This document shows, one piece after another, positions 27,931 through 40,848 of a stretch of 64,000 nt of DNA. Each line of letters starts with the position of its first letter. Position 1 is the stretch's first letter. The stretch lies in contig OX419758.1 in NCBI GenBank assembly GCA_948567375.1, positions 2,547,001 to 2,611,000 on the forward strand, given 5' to 3'. Source of the DNA: Lunularia cruciata. Taxonomy: Eukaryota; Streptophyta; Marchantiopsida; Lunulariales; Lunulariaceae. A program made the position numbers and the translations under genes. The notes below the pieces were generated by a model. The model was not told the DNA's origin, made no database searches, and saw only the letters and a program-made list of their open reading frames with translations.

Positions 27931-30900
27931 CAATAGATTAAGTTTGATACTTGATTTGTCAAATATTTGAAATTATGATTTAAAACAATAATTTTAACTA
28001 TGGGAACACTACTAGAAACAGCTAGAAACATATGTAAATCCTGAATTTCTACTTTTCATACGTCTTTTGTTCTATGTGGTCGTCCTTTTCTCTCCAATTT
28101 CTACTTTTCCCTATTACTCAAGCTCTCTTCTATATGTTTCAATGTTCCAAAAATTTTAATTTGATAATAATTCTCTTAGAACCAGATTTGAAACATGTTC
28201 ATATTTCCACAAATCATAATAATACAGAGTATGAAAAATTTAAATTTTAGAGTGAAAAATATTTTCTTCTTCATAACTAACAAAGTAAATATTTGTTTGC
28301 AAATTATAATTATGAAAAGTATCTCTAAATTTATAATCCATGACTAGATGTATTGTGAAAATCCAACCTCTACATACTAATAGTATAATGGTAAGAATAG
28401 GATTCCCTCAAGTATGATCTGAAATGATTAGATTGATGAAAAAGTGTCGAGAATGGTAATTTTCTATTGTTTCCAATTTAACCTCCTGTGCAGGAATCAT
28501 TCTTAAAGATGTAGTGTCAACCATTGTGGTGCACTAAAAAAAAGGGAAAAATAAAATCACTTCACACATATCTGTTCTAATTGTTCCTAAAGATGATGGT
28601 TCATTGTACGCCAAAGGCCTCTTCTCCACAAAGAAGTATTCATCCCAAAGGCCAAGTCCAACCCAAAGGTTGGTATACCCTAAAGGTAGGTTCTATCCCA
28701 AAAGTCCTATTACTATGTTGATTACAATTTGATGAGTATGTACTACCTTTCCAAAAGGCAAAATCCCAAAGGAGTTTTGAAATTGACTAAATGATGGATT
28801 TTCTATTTTATGGTATTGTTGATACTCTAGGCTCCCAAAGCCCTTCTCTAGATTGTCTTGCTCCTTCAAACTCCAAGGATCACACATCTGACCAAGTGCT
28901 AATGCCTCTCTACATTCAAACACATGTGTTCCTTCTACAAGTCTCCTCACCTCTACTCGACCAACCATACAAGCAATGACAATAAGTGTAGGTAATCAGC
29001 ATTAAGGATCATGGAGGTCCTTGCACTCAAACTTTGATTATGGAAAAAAGAACAAATTTAGATTGGGAACAAAACCCTCTATACAATTTCCTACTTTGCA
29101 ATGATGAGATTTAATGGTTAAAAAGCATTGTAGACCTTCTAATTACACTTACATAACTCATCACTTATCTTACATACTTATCTTATCTTATCTTATCTTA
29201 ATGTGTTAGATTAAGGATTACCTACATGTCAATGGCCAGCTCACATATTCAATTTGGCATTTACTCCTACAAGTTTACAACCTAAGATCTTTTGCTACAA
29301 AGTTGTCATAACTCTAAAAGTGCTTATAGGCCAAAGATATATAAGTATAACATTGATGAAAGGAATAGTTGTTACTACATTTTCAGTCCAAACTGATGAT
29401 GGAATAGCTAAAGAAAATAAATAGCTCATTGTAAAACAAGTACTATAAAATGAATATAATGTTAACATAAGGAAGGAAAGATACAATATTATTATAAAAA
29501 TCTGTTCCTATTATTCATATATCATTCTAAAGATTGATTATCCAATATTACTATGAGAGTGAATTTCTCTATTTCTCTTATTCTCTTAGCTTGTCTTTAC
29601 AAGAACTTATGTAAGAATCATTTTACCTCTCATCCTAAAACTATATAGTTTCAGTATCTCCAGAATTATAATCTGAATTCCTAAATTTTACTTTAAGTAA
29701 TCAATATAATTTTTCATTTAATATTTTTTACAACTATATTCAAATATTATTTTTTAATCATATCATAAATTCAAGTAAGATGGAGCAAATCTACTAATCT
29801 CTACTAGTGAACAAAGTTTAATATATCAAGATTGCTTAATATGTTGTACGTGTGATTGCTTAATGAACGATACATGTGTTTGTTTGAATTTAGGATGTTT
29901 ATATTTTGTATGGTCTTACTGATCTACTTTATGTGAAATATTAAAAACTATGAACTCTTTTGACTATTTCAAATAATAAATTTTTATTTTTTGAAATTTT
30001 TATCTACATAATAGATACATATATATCTATTATATAGAGAAAATTAATCTAAGAAATAAAATAAAATTTTTAGTCTAAACTAATAATAATTAAAATATAA
30101 AAGTTAAAAGAATTTCAAAAAAAAAATACACATGCAAAGATCAAGATGCTAATTTGATTAAATAATATTAATTTTCACATAGCATAAATATGGATATCAA
30201 AAGATGTAAGCTTCATGTACATTTGTAATATCCATGACAGATAGATGGAACTATAAGAATAAAAACTGAGATGATTGACTTACAAAATAGAATAAAATAG
30301 TAATGAAAGTTATTTTCAAGTTAGAGTGTTAAATTTATAGAAATTTTACATTCTATTTAAGAATGAATTTTACAATAAACTCTCTCCTTATTTGACTTAA
30401 TACTCTACTGTGTGTTAGTCCCTTTTGATGGGAAACAAGGAAAGAAAAATACAATAATATCCTATTAATCTCTAAAAAGAGTCTTTCCATTGATAAAATA
30501 TTCATGCATCAATTCATCTTTAAAATATTATAAGAATAAATAATTTTATTTAATTTATGATAAAACAAATAATTTATTACCTGAATTTAAAAGCAAATTT
30601 CACACCTCAAACCTTTTAAGTTAACCGCAACACTAAAAGCTATTTTATTATTTTGTTATATAATTGTGATCTGTGAAGTAACACTTTTTAGTAATTTCTT
30701 CTATAATAGAATTCAGAATTGTATCTGGAATAAATGATATTCATAATGACGAAATAAAACTCATAAAATCTAAATTTTCAGTATACTTAAAAAAAAGAGG
30801 GACAAGCTTGTCTCAAGTTTTTGTTCAAAATAGTTCAATGATTAAGTTTGATGCTTGATTTATCAAATATTTGAAATTATGATTTGAAGTGACAAGGTTA

Positions 30901-31817
30901 ATTTTGAGCACACTAACTGCTAGAAAGTTCTGTAAATCCTGAATTTCTACATTTCTTTATTACTCAAGCTCTCATAAAAGACATTTCCTTATGTTTCAAT
31001 GTTTCAAATATGAACTTTTAATTTAATAAAAAACCTTTTAGAACCAGATTTGCGACATGCTCATAGTTGAATTAATTATAATAGTATGTATGTAAAAATA
31101 TAACTACAAACTGATTTATATATTGTGTGTTATTTTAATCTATATTTATTTAGATTTTCTTAGAAATAGTTTCTCTGACATGTAGAACTATCTCTTCCTT
31201 TAGTTCATTTATTACAAAAACACTTTGATGTAAAATAAAAGAGAATATTAAGATTCATTTATAAAATAATTATAGCCTATATTAGATGAAATAAATAAAT
31301 TATTATCTAGTAAAATATCTTAGATATAGGTAAAATTTGTAGAGTTTATATGGTTCCCCATATAATTAAAAATAAATATACAATATCTTATATCAATAAT
31401 AATAATAATTAATTTTAGTTATCAAGAAAAATTGTAGAACATAAATTATTGATCAAAATAAAATCAAGGCAAAAGATCTTTAAAAGATAATCATAATAAT
31501 GAATATAATTTTGTAATTTATGTAAATTTATTCTATTAATCTTCTTCTTGATATAATATATAACATGTCTAAAATTAATCATTATATTAAAAATGTGGTA
31601 ATAAACTTGAATCTGATAAGAATGAGATGGTTGTCAAAATCTTTCTCATTACTTTATATAATGTATAATCAAATGATAATTTCAAATTATTGATATGTTT
31701 GTTAGGTAGATACTTTATGCTCTTTCTATTGAGGAAGGAACAAACATTCTTGAGTCCACTTAAGCTCCTTACTAACTTACGATATATATATCCAAGAATA
31801 AGTTTGATTAAGTTTGT
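27931..31817. repeat. 3.9-kb tandem segment X1
   Basis: Starts CAATAGATTAAGTTTGATAC and is repeated by X2 directly downstream, about 95% alike in the lines compared. Within it, about 28480-29300 is related (minus orientation) to the LTR-like sequence at 43980-45190, with clustered CCCAAAGG motifs. The rest is AT-rich with no open frame I would defend. Confidence 0.92.
28057..28095 (+). repeat. Mini-repeat copy h with exact 13-bp direct repeats
   Basis: 39 bp: CATACGTCTTTTGTTCTATG, TGGTCGTCCTTTTCTCTCC. Flanked by AATTTCTACTTTT at 28044-28056 and 28096-28108. Related sequence at about 30941-30955 shows the site without insertion and with only one copy of the target. Confidence 0.9.
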
Positions 31818-34800
31818 CAATAGATTAAGTTTGATACTTAATTTGTCAAATATTTGAAATTATGATTTAAAATAATAAGTTTAATTATGTGCACACTACT
31901 AGAAACTGCTAGAAACATATGTAAATCCTGAATTTCTACTTTTCATACTTCTTTTGTTCTAGTCCTTTTCTCTCCAATTTCTACTTTTCCCTATTACTCA
32001 AGCTCTCTTCTATATGTTTCAATGTTCCAAAACTTTTACTTTGATAATTATTCTCTTAGAACCAGATTTGCAACATGTTCATAGTTCCACAAGTTATAAT
32101 AATCCAGAGTATGCAAAATTTAAATGTTAGAGTGAAAAATATTTTCTTCTTCATAACTAACAAAGTAAATATTTGTTTGCAAATTATAATTATAAAAAGT
32201 ATCTCTAAATTTATAATCCATGACTAGATGTATTGTGAGAATCCAACGTCTACATACTAATATTATGATGGTAAGAATAGGATTCCCTCAAGTATGATCT
32301 GAAATGATTAGATTGATGAAAAAGTGTCAAGAATTGTAATTTTCTATTGTTTCCAATTTAACCTCCTGTGCAGGAATCATTCTTAAAGATGTAGTGTCAA
32401 CCATTGTGGTGCACTAAAAAAAAGGGAAAAATAAAATCACTTCACACATATCTATTCTAATTGTTCGTAAAGATGATGGTTCACTGTACGCCAAAGGCCT
32501 TATCTTCCCAAAGAAGCATTCATCCCAAAGGCCAAGTCCAACCCAAAGGTTGGTATACACTAAAGGTAGGTTCTATCCCAAAAGTCCTATTACTATGTTA
32601 ATTACAATTTGATGAGTTTGTACTACATTCATCCCAAAGGCCAGGTCCAACCAAAGGTCGGTATACCCTAAAGGTAGGTTCTATCCCAAAAGTCCTATTA
32701 CTATGTTAATTACAATTTGATGAGTATGTACTACCTTTCCAAAAGGCAAAATCACAAAGGAGTTTTGAAATTAACTAACTGATGGATTCTATATTTTATG
32801 GTATTGTTGATACTCTAGGCTCCCAAATCCCTTCTCTAGATTGTCTTGCTCCTTCAAAACTCCAAGGATCACACATCTGACCAAGTGCTAATGCCTCTCT
32901 ACATTCAAACACATGTGTTCCTCCTACAAGTCTCCTCACCTCTACTCGACCAACCATACAAGCAATGACAGTAAGTGTAGGTAATCAGCATTAAGGATCA
33001 TGGAGGTCCTTGCACTCAAACTTTGATTATGGAAAAAAGAACAAATTTAGATTGGGAACAAAACCCCCTATACAATTTCCTACTCTGCAATGATGAGATT
33101 TAATGGTTAAAAAGCATTGTAGACCTTCTAATTACACTTACATAACTCATCACTTATCTTACATACTTATCTTATCTTATCTTATCTTAATGTGTTAGAT
33201 TAAGGATTACCTACATGTCAATGGCCAGCTCACATATTCAATTTGGCATTTACTCCTACAAGTTTACAACCTAAGATCTTTTGCTACAAAGTTGTCATAA
33301 CTCTAAAAGTGCTTATAGGCCAAAGATATATAAGTATAACATTGATGAAAGGAATAGTTGTTAGTACATTTTCAGTCCAAACTAGACGGGATGATGGAAT
33401 ATCTAAAGAAAATAAATAGCTCATTGTAAAACAAGTACTATAAAATGAATATAATCTTAACATAAGGAAGGAAAGATAATATATCATTATAAAAATCTGT
33501 TCCCATTATTCATATATCATTATAAAGATTGATTATCCAATATTACTATGAGAGTGAATTTCTCTATTTCTCTTATTCTCTTAGCTTTTCTTTTCAAGAA
33601 GTTATGTAAGAATCATTTTACCTCTCATCCTAAAACTATATAGTTTCACTATCTCCAGAGTTATAATCTGAATTCCTAAATTTTACTTTAAGAAATCAAC
33701 ATAAATTTTTAATTTAATATTATGTACAACTATATTCAAAGATTATTTCTTAATTATATCATAAATTCAAGTAAGATGGAGAAAATCTACCAATCTCTAC
33801 TAGTGAACAAAGTTTAATATATCAAGATTGCTTAATATGTTGTACATGTGATTGCTTAATGTACGATACATGTGTTTGTTTGAATTAAGGATGATTATAT
33901 TTTGTATGATCTTATTGATCTACTTTATGTGAAATATTTAAAACTAGGAACTCTTTTGACTATTTCAAATAATAAATTATTATTTTTTGAAATTTTTATC
34001 TACATAAAAGATACATATATATCTATTATATAGAGAAAATTAATCTAAGAAATATAATAAATTTTTTAGTCTAAAATAATAATAATTAAAATATAAAAGT
34101 TAAAAGAATTTCAAAACAAAATACACATGCAAAGATCAAGATGCTAATTTGATTAAATAATATTAATTTTCACATAGCATAAATATGGATATCAAAAGAT
34201 GTAAGCTTCATGTACATTTGTAATATCCATGACAGATAGATTGAACTATAAAATAAATAAATAAATTGAGATGATTGACTTACAAAATAGATAAAATGGT
34301 AATGACATTTTTTTCTAGTTAGAGTGTTAAATTTATAGAAATTTAAACATTCTATTTTACAATGAATTTTACAATAAACACTCTCCTTATTTGACTTAAT
34401 ACTCTATTGTATGTTAGTCCCTTCTGATGGTAAACAAGAAAAGAAAAATACAATAATTTCCTATAAATCTGTAAAAAGAGTCTTTCCCTTGATAAAATAT
34501 TCATGCATAAATTCATCTTTAAAATATTTATAAGAAAATAAATTTAATTAATATATGATAAAACAACAAATTTATTACCTTAATTTAAAAGCATATTTCA
34601 CACCTAAAACCTTTTAAGTTAACCGCAACACTAGAAGCTATTTTATTATTTTGTTATATAATTGTGATCTGTGAAATAGCACTTTTTAGTAATTTCTTCT
34701 ATAATAGAATTCAGAATTGTATCTGGAATAAATGATATTCATAATGACGAAATAAAACTCATAAAATCTAAAACTTCAGTATACTTAAAAAAGAGAGGGG

Positions 34801-35796
34801 ACAAGCTCTTCTCAAGTTTTTGTTCAAAATAGTTCAATGATTAAGTTTGATGCTTGATTTATCAAATATTTGAAATTATGATTTGAAGTGATAAGGTTAA
34901 TTTTGAGCTCACTAACTGCTAGAAAGTCCTGTAAATCCTGAATTTTTACATTTCTTTATTACTCAAGCTCTCATAAAAGACTTTTCTTTATGTTTCAATG
35001 GTTCAAATATGAACTTTTAATTTGATAAAAAAATCTTTTAGAACCAGATTTCCAACATGCTCATAGTTGAATTAATTATAATAGTATGTATGTAAAAACA
35101 TAACTACAAAATTATTTATATATTTTGTATTATGTTTATATATATTTATTTAGATTTTCTTAAAAATAATTTCTATGACATGTAGAACTATCTCTTCCTT
35201 TAGTGCATTTATTACAGAAAAACTTTGATGTAAAATAAAACAGAATATTCAGATTCATTTATAAAATAATTATAGCCTATATTAGATGAAATAAATAAAT
35301 TATTATCTAGTAAAATATCTTAGATATAGGTAAAATTTGTAGAGTTTATATGGTTCCCCATATAATTAACAATAAATATATAGAATATCTTATAGTCACA
35401 ATAATAATAATTAATTTTAGTTATCAAGAAAAAGTTTAGAACATAAATTATTGATCAAAATAAAATCAAGGCAAAAGATCTTTAAAAGATAATCATATTA
35501 ATGAATACATTTTTGTAATTTATGTAAATTTATTCTATTAATCTTCTTCTTGATATAATATATAACATGTCTAAAATTAATCATTATATTAAAAATGTGG
35601 TAATAAACTTGAATCTGATAAGAATGAGATGGTTGTCAAAATCTTTCTCATTACCTTATATAATGTATAATCAAATGACAATTTCAAATTCTAGATATGT
35701 TTGTTAGGTAGATACTTTCTGCTCTTTCTATTGAGGAAGGAACAAATTGAGTCCACTTAAGCTCCTTACTAACTTGCGATATCTATATCCAAGATT
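31818..35796. repeat. 3.9-kb tandem segment X2
   Basis: Second copy of X1; both end with the block TAAGCTCCTTACTAACTT. It contains the same mini-repeat insertion (31944-31975, with an internal 10-bp deletion and the same 13-bp flanks at 31931-31943 and 31976-31988), so that insertion predates the duplication. Confidence 0.92.
32517..32733. repeat. Internal 109-bp tandem duplication in X2
   Basis: Units begin CATTCATCCCAAAGGCCA at 32517 and 32626. X1 has a single unit, so this arose after the 3.9-kb duplication. Confidence 0.92.
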
Positions 35797-36775
35797 CCCT
35801 TAATTAACAAGGTTATAGAATTTACCACGTCTCAAGCACCGTTCATTTGTTAGACCATTTATAGGAACAGTAAAAGGAATTGGAAAGCCAAATATTATCA
35901 ACAAGTCCATTTATATTGAACACCATAACAAGTCCCCCTGCTATAATTGCTTTGAATATACTGAAAAAGCAATCTTCTACAAAGGTTTACTTTCTTAAAG
36001 CCATAGGTCCCGCAGTGAAGTGAAACTTGTTCAACTTTTGCCTAGCGTCTTAAATTTAATTTCTGTATACTAAAGGTTAAATAGTACTCGACTTACATTC
36101 AACTTCATCTTGACAACCGATAAATGCAGATAAATAACAAGGTCTTGGAAGGTCACCAAAATTTTATTGAAATGAAAAGTAAAAATCAATAAAAACACAT
36201 TGATTTCTTGCTTCCTTCATTGTGGTACACCCTTGATCCTTTTGAAGAATCTATATGCACTGCTCTAGGGCGCTTTTATTGGACTGGAATGAGCCAAATT
36301 TTCATATATAAGAATTTTACATATTGGAACTGATGCATAACTACCGGAATTTCTTATTTTAAAGTCTACCTAGTAAAACTTTCCCATATTTAGAAGAAAA
36401 AATAGAAAAAATTTAGACGCAGTCTATTCAAAGTTTACTTGCAACAGGAATCTGCACAACTATAGAACCCAAAAGATGAGAGTTTTGCCAACATAAGATT
36501 TCAAAGCTTCCATATCGCCTCCACATGCATAACTGAATAAGGTTGATCCGTCTTTTATGATCAAAAGATAAAACTAAATTTAAGCATTTTTAGCATGATT
36601 TAGTGTATCTGGGTATATGGTGATCTTCTCATTAACCTCACCTTCTCAACCACAAACCATGCCTCGTACAATTATACACCATATTGTACCATGCTATCTC
36701 GCCTCTTGCCTTGGAAACACAACTTCATCGGATATAAATTGATTTCATTACAACAGTTGTAATCTAATGTTTAGT
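35797..36775. other. No identified feature
   Basis: Non-repeat sequence after the tandem array. I see no coding or transposon end. Confidence 0.4.
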
Positions 36776-36792
36776 TTAATCTAATCTAGTTT

Positions 36793-36975
36793 AGCTTGAT
36801 AACCAAACGCAAAATGTTCTTGTACCGGAGGGTATCAAAGCTTACCCTCATCTGGAGAAGGCACAAATCACAGTAGTCAAGTTGCAAGAGGCCGACGAAG
36901 TTGATATCCATGCACTAGCAGCCAAGAGTACCAATCTGCGTTCAAAAGTTCATCTTATGGTGGACCAGCTTTACA
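36793..36975 (+). pseudogene. Exon-like open segment, unidentified
   Basis: One plus-strand frame is open for about 61 codons to a TAG at 36973. Its composition is that of an ordinary globular protein (VPEGIKAYPHLEKAQITVVK, then EADEVDIHALAAKSTNL and a hydrophobic VHLMVDQLY end), unlike the surrounding sequence. There is no in-frame ATG of note. It could be a relic exon or a captured fragment. I do not recognise the family with enough certainty to name it. Confidence 0.35.
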
Positions 36976-37587
36976 CGACAGAATAGAGAGACAGTGCTGT
37001 GACACGAAATAACTTGGGGAAACAATGATGATCAAGTGAGGCTGACCTATCCACATTATCCACAACATGGCGAGACCCCTCCTAGAACAGGTCACGCACT
37101 GAACGTTTCGGCTTTTGTGCAATGGGACGGTTGGTAGAGATTTCATCTGTAAGGTGAAATCGCATCCCCAAAATGATGAGAGACTTAAGCCTCATAAATC
37201 CACGCTCAAAGAATCCTTGAGGAGCACCTTGCTTTTTAGGTCAAACATCCGCACATGTCTTAAACTACTAGCATAAGTTGCAATCGCGAAGAGTATCAGC
37301 CTTGATTACATACATATGAAACTTGAAATTTCCACGTTCATTCTACTCGGGGGTATTCCCTTGGGTTCTCAAGTTTATGAGGATCAATATTTATACCCGA
37401 TAGATTTCCTTCATGATTCGATGGTGGAATCTTCCTTCAAGTCATAATTCGAGCAGTATCAAAGAAAGTATCACTTCGTAATTGATCATTTCTTCGCATA
37501 TATTGTATTCAATAAAATAGAACATGGGATTTTTACCACTATGCTCCACGATTCACTCCGACACCACCTTGCGTTCGTCCTACTGGC

Positions 37588-38010
37588 TATGGAAATCTTT
37601 GGCAATTTCCATTTCATTTTGTTGGTCTTCTTCACAATGTAACATGGAGTTCTTTATTGCGAAGAGCAGCACTTTGCCATGTCATCGGTAACACTCACGT
37701 CTCACTACAGGGTTCCTTACAGCGAAGTGAAGCACTAACTGTTTGCAGATTTTTCATATGGATATTAATAGGGCCTAGCCCATTTTACCTCTTTTGTCTC
37801 TCCCTTGTACGGCTTGATGGGTCTTCCCATCCTTCATGTGTTCTACATGGTCGCCTTTCTTTCTTCCACTACTTGGCAATTTTCATTTCATGTTGTTGGT
37901 CTCTTTCACAATGTAACACGATATTCTTTATTGCGAGGAGGAACACTAGCTATCTTATCAGCAACACTCACGTCTCACTATAAAGTTCCTTATAGCGAAG
38001 TGGTGCACTA
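37588..38010. repeat. Imperfect tandem duplication, period about 287 bp
   Basis: Blocks GGCAATTTCCATTTCAT, TTCACAATGTAACA, TTCTTTATTGCGA and ACACTCACGTCTCACTA occur in the same order from 37590 and from 37876. Mini-repeat copy i lies between the units. Confidence 0.8.
37768..37866 (+). repeat. Mini-repeat copy i, the longest
   Basis: About 99 bp: GGGCCTAGCCCATTTTACC, TCTTTTGTCTCTCCCTTG, TACGGCTTGATGGG, TCTTCCCATCCTTC, TTCTACATGGTCGCC, pyrimidine tail. The GATGGG-TCTT-CCCATC core can form a small stem-loop. Confidence 0.8.
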
Positions 38011-39890
38011 ACTATCTCGTCAGTCACACTCGACTCCCTCTCACTAACGACAATGGGTATCCTCCACCAAACAACGCTCACCTTCGTTGGGTTTTCACCG
38101 ATGGGCAGCAGCAATAGAAGCTCCCACCAGGTGTAGACAACTCCCTCCCCATCTACCGTTAAGGAGAAAGTTACTTTGTGTGCTACTTTCGTGTATTCCT
38201 TTTACTTGTGTATTTGTCCATATAGTGTTTTGGCCTCGGTTTTTGTGCCCTTTTTCGATTGGGCCTGCGGCTCGGTTGCTCCATCCGCGCTACTCTGTGT
38301 TTTTGTACTCTCTTTTCCTTCGGGTTTGCTTTCGCAGCACTGTGCTGAACTTACGAACTCGTGAAATTTAGGGACTCAGCAGATTCAGTCATGTTTGCTC
38401 CGAATATCTACAACTCCATAGAATCGTCGGATATTCATGAGTTGTCACACAAGTAAAAATCTTTCCTCTTTCTGTTGAGGGTGAAGATCCAACTTTTAAA
38501 TCAATGCCCACTAGAATAAATGCGCGATCAACATATTGCACTCGGTTCAACAGATTGTGTAACAAGAATCAATTTTCCTCGAAATTTAACCCCAAGTAAA
38601 CATAAAGGAACAGTCCGCATCGCAGTTGCGGTATCTTCATTGGGAGTATGGACGACCACCGCCCTTGGACCCGTGACCAAGTAGCTCGGCAATAATTTAC
38701 AGTGTCTATGTGCTGGTGCTCAATGTCAAAGACTTTACTCTCGTCTCGTAGTCTTTTGCTTCCAACATAAGCCTCTGTGGATTAAGACTTTTTCAACTCT
38801 ATGTCTACTTGTGCATCCTTACGGGGCCGGCCTCACAAACGGCAAAAGCGCACTGAAATGATTCTTTGGTTGTTAGATCGCTTGGTTGACGCTTTCGTCT
38901 TCTTCTATACCCGGGGCTTAGTGTTGGACACACTACCCAATATGGGCACGTAGTCGCTGACCTAGTCCAAACAATCCCAGATTTTGCAGTTCGGTGCCGG
39001 ACAGGTCAACAAATCGTTTTTTCCATGCCGCGTGCAGCTTTGGCTAAAGTCTTTATTATAACGTCTACGAGGTTGTCACCATACGGCCTGTGAATGATAA
39101 AATATTCGGAACGTACCTGAAGGGATGTAAAAGCTACAACTCCAGCTACGAGACTAACGAAGGATGTGGCACGAAGTCGAAGCAGATGTAACGGGAAGCA
39201 GGAGCACTGGCGATTTTTACTCCAAGGAGAAGGATCTCGAGGATCAGATGTAATGGCATGAGTTCCTATCCTATCGGAACGTCGGTGCAGTTTGTTAATG
39301 GAGAATCGGTGCCAGCCTTCTTCGTGTAGATTTTGTTTCTTGTTCGGCCCACGCTCTTCGCATCTCGTTGCAAGTAAGTGTTCGACTCTGTTTCAGTTTA
39401 GTTCATCAGTTGCTGGTAGTGTAGTAATCAACAAGTTGCGCTTCTTAGCTAATGCTGTACTGTCATTTCCTACAAAGCTGCTTAGGCATACCAAGAGCAG
39501 TCCAAGAGTATACCCTGAGGCTGCTCCCATTACCCGATTGAACCTCCTTTTGTGGCATTCCCTTCTTTACCTTTCCGTTGGTCACGAACACACCTTGAAT
39601 GCACTTAAGGAAAGGGACGAAAGACCACCAATGGAGTCAAATGCCTGACTCTCGTTTCTTCACAGACTCGCCTTTCCACCATCTGAAGTCCTAAAAGTTG
39701 TGTCTGCTTATCATAAACGTAAATGCATCGCTTCATTTACCGCCGCAATCTTCGTCATCAACACTGACGATACCCAATCTCTTCTCCATACCATAAAACC
39801 TTCGAGTTCTCCAATATTCTTCAACTCCTAAAGGAAGAAACTCTCCTCGTTCGCCGCCTGCGCCTCGTCGTCCTTCTTTCTCACTCCAAG

Positions 39891-39891
<1 letters not shown>
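38011..39891. other. No identified feature
   Basis: Higher-GC, apparently single-copy DNA. Short open frames (38087-38371, 39292-39648) have no recognisable domain and no support from motif or codon pattern. It might hold unannotated host exons, but I cannot show it. Confidence 0.4.

Positions 39892-39947
<56 letters not shown>
39892..39947. repeat. (CT)n microsatellite
   Basis: About 27 uninterrupted CT units. Plant 5' UTRs often hold such tracts, but no transcript start is visible here. Confidence 0.97.
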
Positions 39948-39950
<3 letters not shown>

Positions 39951-40700
39951 TACTAGCTTTCCAAGTCGCACATTCTCCAGCTAAAAAACAGAGCGCCACC
40001 ACGACATTGCTGATTCCTTCAACTCTGTTGTTGCCGAAGGCGAAGAAGAAAATTGAAGGTCATGCATTCTTTCATGCAAGTCCCCCTACTTACAATCACC
40101 TAAGCAAAAGAATTGGACGTTTCCTAAAACCTAAACCATCCTTTTACTGAGTGAAACTTGCCGTGAGGGGGCACTCAGTCTACCCTGCACTGCTTCATGC
40201 CTAATGTCTGGCATAGATATCGCAAATCAGGTCAGGACTTGGAGTTGCTGGTGGAGAAGCTGGTAACAGGAGACAATCTTCCATCGAGTGAACTTCCACA
40301 CGAAATGAATCTGTGGCTGTAAAGTAAAAGGTGACTTAAGATACCCTTGTAACGGGTGCAGAAAGAAACTCCTCTTATGAGCCTGAAGTTTGAAGCAGTA
40401 AGATGTGCTAGATGAGCTTGTTACAAACGAAGGAGAACAGGTCCAAGACAGTCAAGAGATTTGGAACGATGAATATGAACGACGATTGATCAATACCAAA
40501 TTGAATAAGCTGTAATGTTCATCAGCCGCACATCCGGTGGATCCAACTCGGTAGTGTGTATCAGAAGTGCTCCAAATCGTATCTCGTATAGTTTCTGAAG
40601 ATCTCTGTACAGACCTGATTGAAACTAATATCGGCAATGATAACCTCAATTACAGCAGCAATTGAAACACAACAAAGTACGTAAACGAGATGAATGAGGA
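39948..40700. other. No identified feature
   Basis: Mixed single-copy sequence; the 67-codon plus frame at 39947-40150 is Lys/Ser/Pro-rich without a domain. Confidence 0.4.
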
Positions 40701-40708
40701 CAGTTGCC

Positions 40709-40742
40709 ACAGGTCGTATTCTATGTGGTCGGCTTTCTTCTC
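40709..40742 (+). repeat. Mini-repeat copy j, short
   Basis: TCGTATTCTATGTGGTCGGC then CTTTCTTCTCTG. Only the shared end of the family is present. Confidence 0.6.
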
Positions 40743-40837
40743 TGTTTAGATTAAGTTAAGTGGAAGTTGAGTGCAAAATGCAGACCGTGAACATACTGGG
40801 TGGGAAAGGTTATCACAAAACTAAATAATCACAAGAC

Positions 40838-40842
40838 AAAAA
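40838..40842 (-). terminator. RNA polymerase III terminator of the tRNA gene
   Basis: TTTTT on the minus strand, 6 nt after the tRNA 3' end. Confidence 0.85.
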
Positions 40843-40848
40843 TGTAGA

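Noticed and set aside
26394..35796. Short open frames in the AT-rich tandem array
   Set aside because: They are not conserved between X1, X2 and A1, which differ by frameshifting indels.
38087..39648. Open frames in the higher-GC region as host exons
   Set aside because: No domain, no consistent frame and no splice-site pattern that I can defend.
39733..40002. Minus-strand open frame with a long Arg-Glu repeat
   Set aside because: It is the translation of the (CT)n microsatellite; no domain on either side.
23871..40742. Mini-repeat as Helitron 3' ends
   Set aside because: There is a small GATGGG/CCCATC stem, but no CTRR terminus near it and the copies have target duplications, which Helitrons do not make.
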